Of a stretch of 64,000 nucleotides of DNA, positions 58,097-64,000 are shown piece by piece. The position numbers and the translations under genes are program-made. Below the pieces are notes generated by a model. That model searched no databases and had not been told where the DNA came from. It saw nothing but the letters and a program-made list of their open reading frames with translations. Position 1 is the first letter of the stretch, and each line of letters opens with the position of its first letter. The stretch covers positions 806,674 to 870,673 of the forward strand of contig NW_004457729.1 of assembly GCF_000203815.1 (NCBI RefSeq), read 5' to 3'. This DNA is from Cavenderia fasciculata (lineage: Eukaryota > Evosea > Eumycetozoa > Acytosteliales > Cavenderiaceae).

Positions 58097-61000
58097 ATGG
58101 GGTGTAAATATAACCAACAACATCGAATCAATGTAATAATCTTATTTATTGTACTATCGATATCATCATTGTATATCACAGGTATGTTCATATATATTGT
58201 ATTATAGTAGTAGATCAATCATATGATATGATATGATGAATCAGAGGTCAAAAGTCGATCCAACAATGAATCGAAACAAGAATTATGTTTATGTTGATTG
58301 TTAATAACGATATATATGTATATTTACTTTAATATTTATTCTGTTATTAGGAACAAAATCAATCAATGTAATATCATCAGAATATTCAATCAAACAAATT
58401 GAATTGGTAGGAGGAGAGGTGTCGGCGGTGAGTGGAGAGATATTGTTCGACGACAGTGTATATTATTTGGACACGTATGTGTGTGCAAACTTTACTTGTG
58501 AAGCACCACCAGCATGTCCACCATGCGACTTTACAGACTTTAATCCATACGGCTGTGGTAATGTCAAGCCAGGCTGCAACCAGAGCGTGTGTGACGACGG
58601 CAAGGCCAAGGTGTGTACACCCACAAGCCACTGGATCAACCTACCACTCAACACAAAGATGACGGGTGTGTCGCAACCCTCACTCGAGTCGTCCAACCTC
58701 CCCACATACTACCGTTTCTATGCGTCACCCGATTCATGTACCGGATACCGTATGCGAATCAATCAAAACCAATCGACTGTCTATGTATTGGCCAATTACG
58801 AGCCATTCACCAGAATCGATACACCTAGTCGTGTACGTCTGTCTCGAGAGTCTGAAATGACCATTACATTCTGTCCTACCGATGAAGTCATCTACCAATA
58901 CAGTTATCAGACACATTACCCATTTGGCACCATCTTTTTCATCGTCATCAATGAAGGTAACCTCAACTCTACCTATGATATTATCATCGAGCCTATTCCT
59001 ATCGACCCTCGTCTGCCAGACACCGACATACCTGCCTGTGTCCGTGCCGACCCGACCATCCCGTGTGTTCGCGACGGTCGTCTCATCGAAGGTTACTCTG
59101 TCGAGCCCACCCTCGACTTTTCATACACTATATACAACTGTCAAAACGTGTCTGCCAACATCCTCTCTGTCAATGTCGACGTTGACGTCTATATCTGGAT
59201 CGACCAACCACCTCCAGTATCAGGTGAAACAACTGGTTATTATTTTGATAGTTCTTATTCTGGTATGTATCTTACAAAACAAACAAAAGAAACAAAAGAA
59301 AAGAAAAATGACAATATTCAAAAATATTAACATACTTTTTCTTTTTTTTTAAATTTTCATTTACTTTGTACTTTTCATTTACTTTAGTTGATGAAACATT
59401 TACATTATCATTATGTCCAGATGAAGGAAAGACAAACAAGACATTGTTTATTAGATTCTTGCAACCTGATAATGGTCAAATGCAAATCAATGCGGTTATC
59501 AAGTCGAATGCGATTATAAAGGCGGTTGAGTTGTCGAGTTTACCGACATTGGCCGGGTCGTGGATGTTGGGTGGGTCGTCGTATTTGGTCGACTCGAACA
59601 ATATAACGCTGCGATGCGACAATTACGATCTCGATTGTACAGAGTATCTGCCAACTGCACCACGTACCTACATCAACCCATTCTACCCGGTGCCATCGGT
59701 CTTTACCGAGCAGGGTCTCGGTCTCAGACAATTCAACGATATCGTTCTCTATGAGAACGCATCGCTGCCACTCAAGAACGCATTCCAGTTTGGTTTGATG
59801 ATCAGTTTGTCTTATAATGGATTCACGATGCAGTTTAGAGTGCCCGACGAGATTGGCGAGTTGACCATCGTGTTTTTGGGAAGACTGGTCGACTCGCAGG
59901 GTCGTCCGCTGACAGGCCCGTACAAAGTGACGCGTCGTACAGACCCAGTCTGCGTGTACGACGAGTTTAAAAAGATCGATGCGCTGCAGAATGTTATTCT
60001 CGAAGAGACTGATATAACGACGAGCCTAAGGTACGAGTATGATTTGTTGATCTACTCCGACCCCTATTACTACTGTCAACAGGATGTCATGTCGATGATC
60101 ACCTTTGCAACGTCGCAATACACTCTTGAAAACTCGTCGAGATGCGCGGCGACCAGCGATATGGCGACGTATCTCGCCGACCCTTGCTGCAGCATTTACG
60201 CGTCGTTTAGCGGGACATGCGAGCCGCACAACACGACACTGTCACTCTTGACACTGCAGTCGATTGATTCGCAGCGCGTCAACGACACATGCACGTTTGC
60301 GTCGTGTGCCAACTCGGTGCTTGCCAACTATGCACAGACACTTCAGACGGCCGAGCAAAACCCATGCGACTTTGCACAAGAGCAACAAGACTCGATCGAG
60401 GATGAGTTGTATACAGTGTTCCGTGCCTGTCACGCTAGCGTCATCCCAGCAGCCAACTGCACGCAGGATAGTGACTGCACATCATTTGGCACAGGCTCCT
60501 ACTGCAACTATCGTCGCGGTGAGTGTAATGTACCTGCCAACTATATCGAGCGTAGCTTTGTCGGATGCATCGTTGAAGCTATGCCCATCTCGATTATGAA
60601 TGAAGTGGTTACTATGTTTGAACTCGACGACATTCGGTCGGACAAGGACGCGATTGCAGAGTTTTTGCATACCCAGAACCAGGCAAACGACTGCGTCTCC
60701 TATTATGGCGTCAACTATTGGTCGAGATACGTCTACGAGTACACGGTCGATCAGTTTGCACAGGGCAGCGCGTTCCCCAGTGTCTACGGACTCGACCGTT
60801 CCGCCGGCATCACACACTATGATGCTACGATGCGTGGCGGTTTCATTTACAAGTGGATCTCGTGGTTCTCCTCGAAAGACCTCTGCAGTCGCTACGTAAA
60901 GTGTGACTGGCTCGGCGCTGACGGCACCCTCGACACGACCACCTACAACGACCTCGTCGCCGAGTGCCAAGACTCACCCTCGCGTCCCACCGGCTTTTGC

Positions 61001-63938
61001 GGCGACTGTTCGACCGACCCCACGCGTAACTGTATCGTTGCTCCCGGCGCCACCCAATCCAACTGTGCCACCAACCACGTATGCTACTTTGAAACATTCA
61101 ACCCTGCACTCTTCCACGACCCTGCCAACTACTACCCCATCGTCACAGACCCCAACCAATGCGCGCAGCAGTATGGCAGCTGCAGTGTGCCATGCGGGTA
61201 CGAATGCGCCACTCCCAACTCGTGTGTCATCCAGCTTGCACCCGACGAGCTCCAGTGTCCCCAGTTTAACGGGCCATTTGATGCTGTCACATCGGTCAAC
61301 TACGGCTCGTCCATATACTGTGTCTTTTCAGGCGCATTTACCGCCGCTCAATGCACGCAGTCGGCCGGCAACCTGACACAGCGTTTCCAGACCTGCGGGT
61401 CACTCTCTGCATCCCAATGCACGACTTGCGGCGACGCATCGTTCCCTGTGTGCGGGTGTACTGTTACACCAGTCGAGTGCGCCACCCAAGCCCAATGTCT
61501 TGCGCAAAAGGGCAAGTGCTCAGACTCGTACTATTTCGAGACCAAGATCGCTGCCTATCCAGCTGTCTACCCCAAGTGTCTCGTGCCATACGGCAAGTCA
61601 GACATCCTTGCCGCGACACCCCAATGCACCGAGCCCGACCAGCAAGACAGTCCCATGGGCTGCTACTCGGGCAACCTCGCCGACACGGCCGCCGCCTATT
61701 GCCAAGGCCACGGCGGGTCCGTCTGGAACATGGCCACGACACAAGCCCAATGCACAGCGTACGGGTACGGCTGCAAGGGGTACGACCGTTCCCAAAACGC
61801 CATCCTCCCATCGACACTTCGGTTCAACGAAAAGGATGAATCCCAGTGCACGGCCGAGGGTGACCAATGGATCCCTAAATTCGACTGGACACCCGCTGTG
61901 TGGACACCCGCCAAGGCGTCGCAGCTCAGCTGGCAGACTACCCGTGGTATCGTGCCCTACACCAACTACTCGTCGGCACTCTCGTTTGAAAAGTTCTTTG
62001 GTATCTTTGAGACGGCCACCGAGCGTCTCCAATCGATCGTCTACAAGTCACAACTACTCTGTCGTGTATCGACCAGCAAGAATGCACTCGAGTCATTGAC
62101 ATGCTCGTGTTTCAACGATGAGTCGAATGACAGATGCTTTGATTCGATCGAGTCGTCGTCCAACACCATTCTCAACCCATGCAATGGTATCACCACAACC
62201 AACTTTCTCAATAACCATGCGACTGTCCAGTTTGTCGCCGACTCTATTGCACCAGACACTTGTGTCTTGGTGGGTATTGCCGATCTCTACTCGGACCAGT
62301 TTATCGCCAAACGTGTCTTTGCTCTCGCCTCTTCGTTTGTCACATATATTCCACCCGAAGATTACTCGGTCTATAACGGTGCCGGTGCCGTCGTCGGTCG
62401 TGTCATATCCGACGGTGTCTCACTGCGTATCTTTGACGAGGGTGTCCAATCGATCGACATTTGTATCACACAAACCCTCAAATACGATGTCGACCAATAC
62501 CCAACCATCGACTTTGCACTCATCGATCCCGACTCTGGCAGTATCACCGCGTTTGGATGTACGTTTAATGGATCTATCGTCCCACCCATAGACCCATCCG
62601 AAACAACCAACCCAACCGGTGACAAAAACAATAATAACCAAAAATGTTGTCGTGTTCCCAAACCAGAATCAATTGGCACCAATGACTATATCATGATTGC
62701 TCGTACCGACGATTGGGAAACAGCTCCCTTCCAACCATTCTCTGACAGCGACACTCGAATGATCCATACCCTTGCAGCACTTTTCCTCATCCTAACAGTC
62801 TTTGGATTCGCTCAACTCCTTCATTTCTCTTATTGTTTCTTTATTAAAAAGGAACCTTATAAAGTAGTTTATTTATTATTTTTCTTTTTATTTTGTTTTT
62901 CTCTAAGTATGTTAAAAAAAAAACAAATCAAACAAATGGAATGTATAAATATTATTAATATTAATATTAATATATTATTATTCTTTTTTTCTTTTTTTTA
63001 TCTTAATAATTATAGTTAGATGTATATATTTCTTTATATTACCAAGTAATCAATTACCAAGTGGACCAAATGTAGGAGAATATATTCTTGTAGTATTACC
63101 AACCTTTTTATACTTTACATCGTTTACTATAGTCATTACGATTTGGTATATTCTTAGTAACACCAATATCACAATGTACCAAAACGTATTCAAGGTGATC
63201 AACAAATTAATTCTAGTCTCTAATTCTGTACTCTACCTCTTCTTTGTCATCATTGTATTGGTGTTTAATTTCACCAATGAAAATGATCCACCAACTTGTG
63301 GTGGTAGAAAGGTGACTTCATTCTCAAATACTACACCTCAAAATGTAGTATCGATCTTGTATGCAGTTATTCAAGCACTATTGTCACTAGTCATTGGTAT
63401 TGCATTTATCTACTTTGGTCTAAAGATCTATCGTCAATTCTCAGCCATTCATGCCAAAGACTCACAACAAAGTACTCAAAAGGCCAAGACATTTACAATG
63501 GCTGCCATCTGTTCGATTGGCTTTGTACTACATTGTATCTTTATCATTGTACTGGTAAGTGTCAGTCCTTCCAACATTAATTTCAGTTTTGCCGGTCTCT
63601 TGATCACAGAGTTGGTTCCAGTTGCCACTCTCTTTATCACCTACAATCAAATCCCACTGTCAATGCCTAAATTCGTTTCAAAGACCATCAAGATATCAGG
63701 TACCACCTCTCAATTCACTTCTGGTGGTAGCGGTAACAGTGGTAACAGCGGTATTCATCTACGTGAAAGTGTTGCTCGTGGAAGACACCACAATTCAACA
63801 AGTACAAGAGATTATAGTGGTAGTACAAGTGGAAACAGTAGTATTAGTAGAGAAACTACAAATTCTTCAAATGGCAGTAATAATAATAATAATAGTAGTA
63901 GCAGTAATAGTCCAATTGTCTATCTTGACAAAAAATAA
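58097..63938 (+). CDS. Giant Cys-rich ectodomain joined to THH1/TOM1/TOM3-like 7-helix domain
   Basis: Four exons (58097-58181, 58351-59262, 59388-62906, 63016-63938) give 1812 residues. The first exon ends a signal peptide (VIILFIVLSISSLYI). The ectodomain, about 1100-1200 residues, is rich in Cys. It has many CxxC and Cx6-8C patterns (for example CPPCDFTDFNPYGC and CSVPCGYEC), with Asn-x-Thr sites, and fits no single known module. It ends with about 30 residues of Asn/Lys linker before the first membrane helix (TLAALFLILTVFGFAQLLHF). Further helices in exon 4 give about seven in all (for example LVVLPTFLYFTSFTIVITIWYIL and LFFVIIVLVF). The last ones are followed by a Ser/Gly/Asn-rich tail of about 80 residues. 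The seven-helix part resembles the THH1/TOM1/TOM3 (DUF1084-type) family, which in dictyostelids occurs with large ectodomains. A receptor-like role is inference. GC content of exon 3 is far above that of its surroundings. Confidence 0.82.
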
Positions 63939-64000
63939 TAATAAAACAAATAAATTATTTATAATTGTACAATCAATCAATCAATCATCATAGTGACGAA
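63939..64000. other. Start of 3' untranslated region
   Basis: AATAAT/AATAAA-like A/T-rich sequence after the stop codon, cut by the window end. Confidence 0.4.

Noticed and set aside
60482-60970. 162-codon minus-strand ORF inside the giant receptor gene
   Set aside because: Antisense to the Cys-rich ectodomain; long shadow frames are expected in this GC-rich exon.
1-64000. tRNA genes and class I small RNAs
   Set aside because: I looked for A/B-box pairs, cloverleaf-like GTTCGA-type loops and the conserved ends of dictyostelid class I RNAs and found none that I could support by eye.

Overview
The window looks like nuclear DNA of a dictyostelid social amoeba. Coding exons are broken by short AT-rich introns (mostly 60-120 nt, GTATGT or GTAAGT to TAG). 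Coding sequence is full of Asn, Gln, Ser and Thr homopolymers. Intergenic DNA is very AT-rich. Several families are typical of dictyostelids: F-box/FNIP-repeat proteins, the divergent ankyrin-repeat family, and ComC-like adhesion proteins. GC is locally higher than in Dictyostelium discoideum, so another genus such as Cavenderia or Heterostelium is more likely, but this is inference. There is no operon structure, CRISPR array or recognisable tRNA/rRNA gene.

Layout. 1-552: 5' part of an ankyrin-family gene running off the left edge (-), followed by two possible spliced microprotein genes. 1.9-3.6 kb: thioredoxin-UBA-ZZ-UBX protein. 3.9-8.0 kb: ComC-like receptor with LRR-type ectodomain. 8.9-10.7 kb: Tweety-like membrane protein. 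11.9-16.2 kb: nine-exon gene joining a WDR59-like propeller plus RWD to an OXR1/NCOA7-like LysM-GRAM-TLDc protein. 16.5-18.1 kb (-): adenylate-kinase-family protein. 20.0-24.7 kb: lectin/IPT/EGF ComC-like receptor. 24.8-26.3 kb (-): PDCD2. 27.7-31.1 kb: low-complexity protein with a conserved WYxSLWFAP module. 31.4-38.2 kb: two paralogous F-box/FNIP genes flanking an apparently intact DNA transposon. 38.4-38.8 kb (-): tiny three-exon APC13 gene. 39.3-40.6 kb: CorA-type metal transporter. 41.1-42.9 kb (-): RBM45-like triple-RRM protein. 43.4-44.5 kb (-): mitochondrial ribosomal protein uL3m. 45.5-47.1 kb: DUF202/VTC1-like membrane protein. 47.4-50.1 kb (-): glycogen synthase. 51.1-52.7 kb: mitochondrial-type seryl-tRNA synthetase. 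53.4-57.5 kb: fibronectin-III-like ComC-family receptor. 58.1-63.9 kb: giant cysteine-rich ectodomain joined to a THH1/TOM1/TOM3-like seven-helix domain.

Functional themes. Four large surface proteins dominate. Three share the same membrane-proximal module and transmembrane anchor but carry different ectodomains, which points to domain shuffling in an adhesion/recognition family. The rest is housekeeping (protein synthesis in mitochondria, cell-cycle ubiquitination, glycogen, metal transport, RNA binding). The most unusual items are the WDR59/OXR1 fusion, the thioredoxin-UBX multidomain protein, the intact transposon and the hidden APC13 gene. All exon structures were read by eye from splice signals and reading frame and have not been tested against transcripts.
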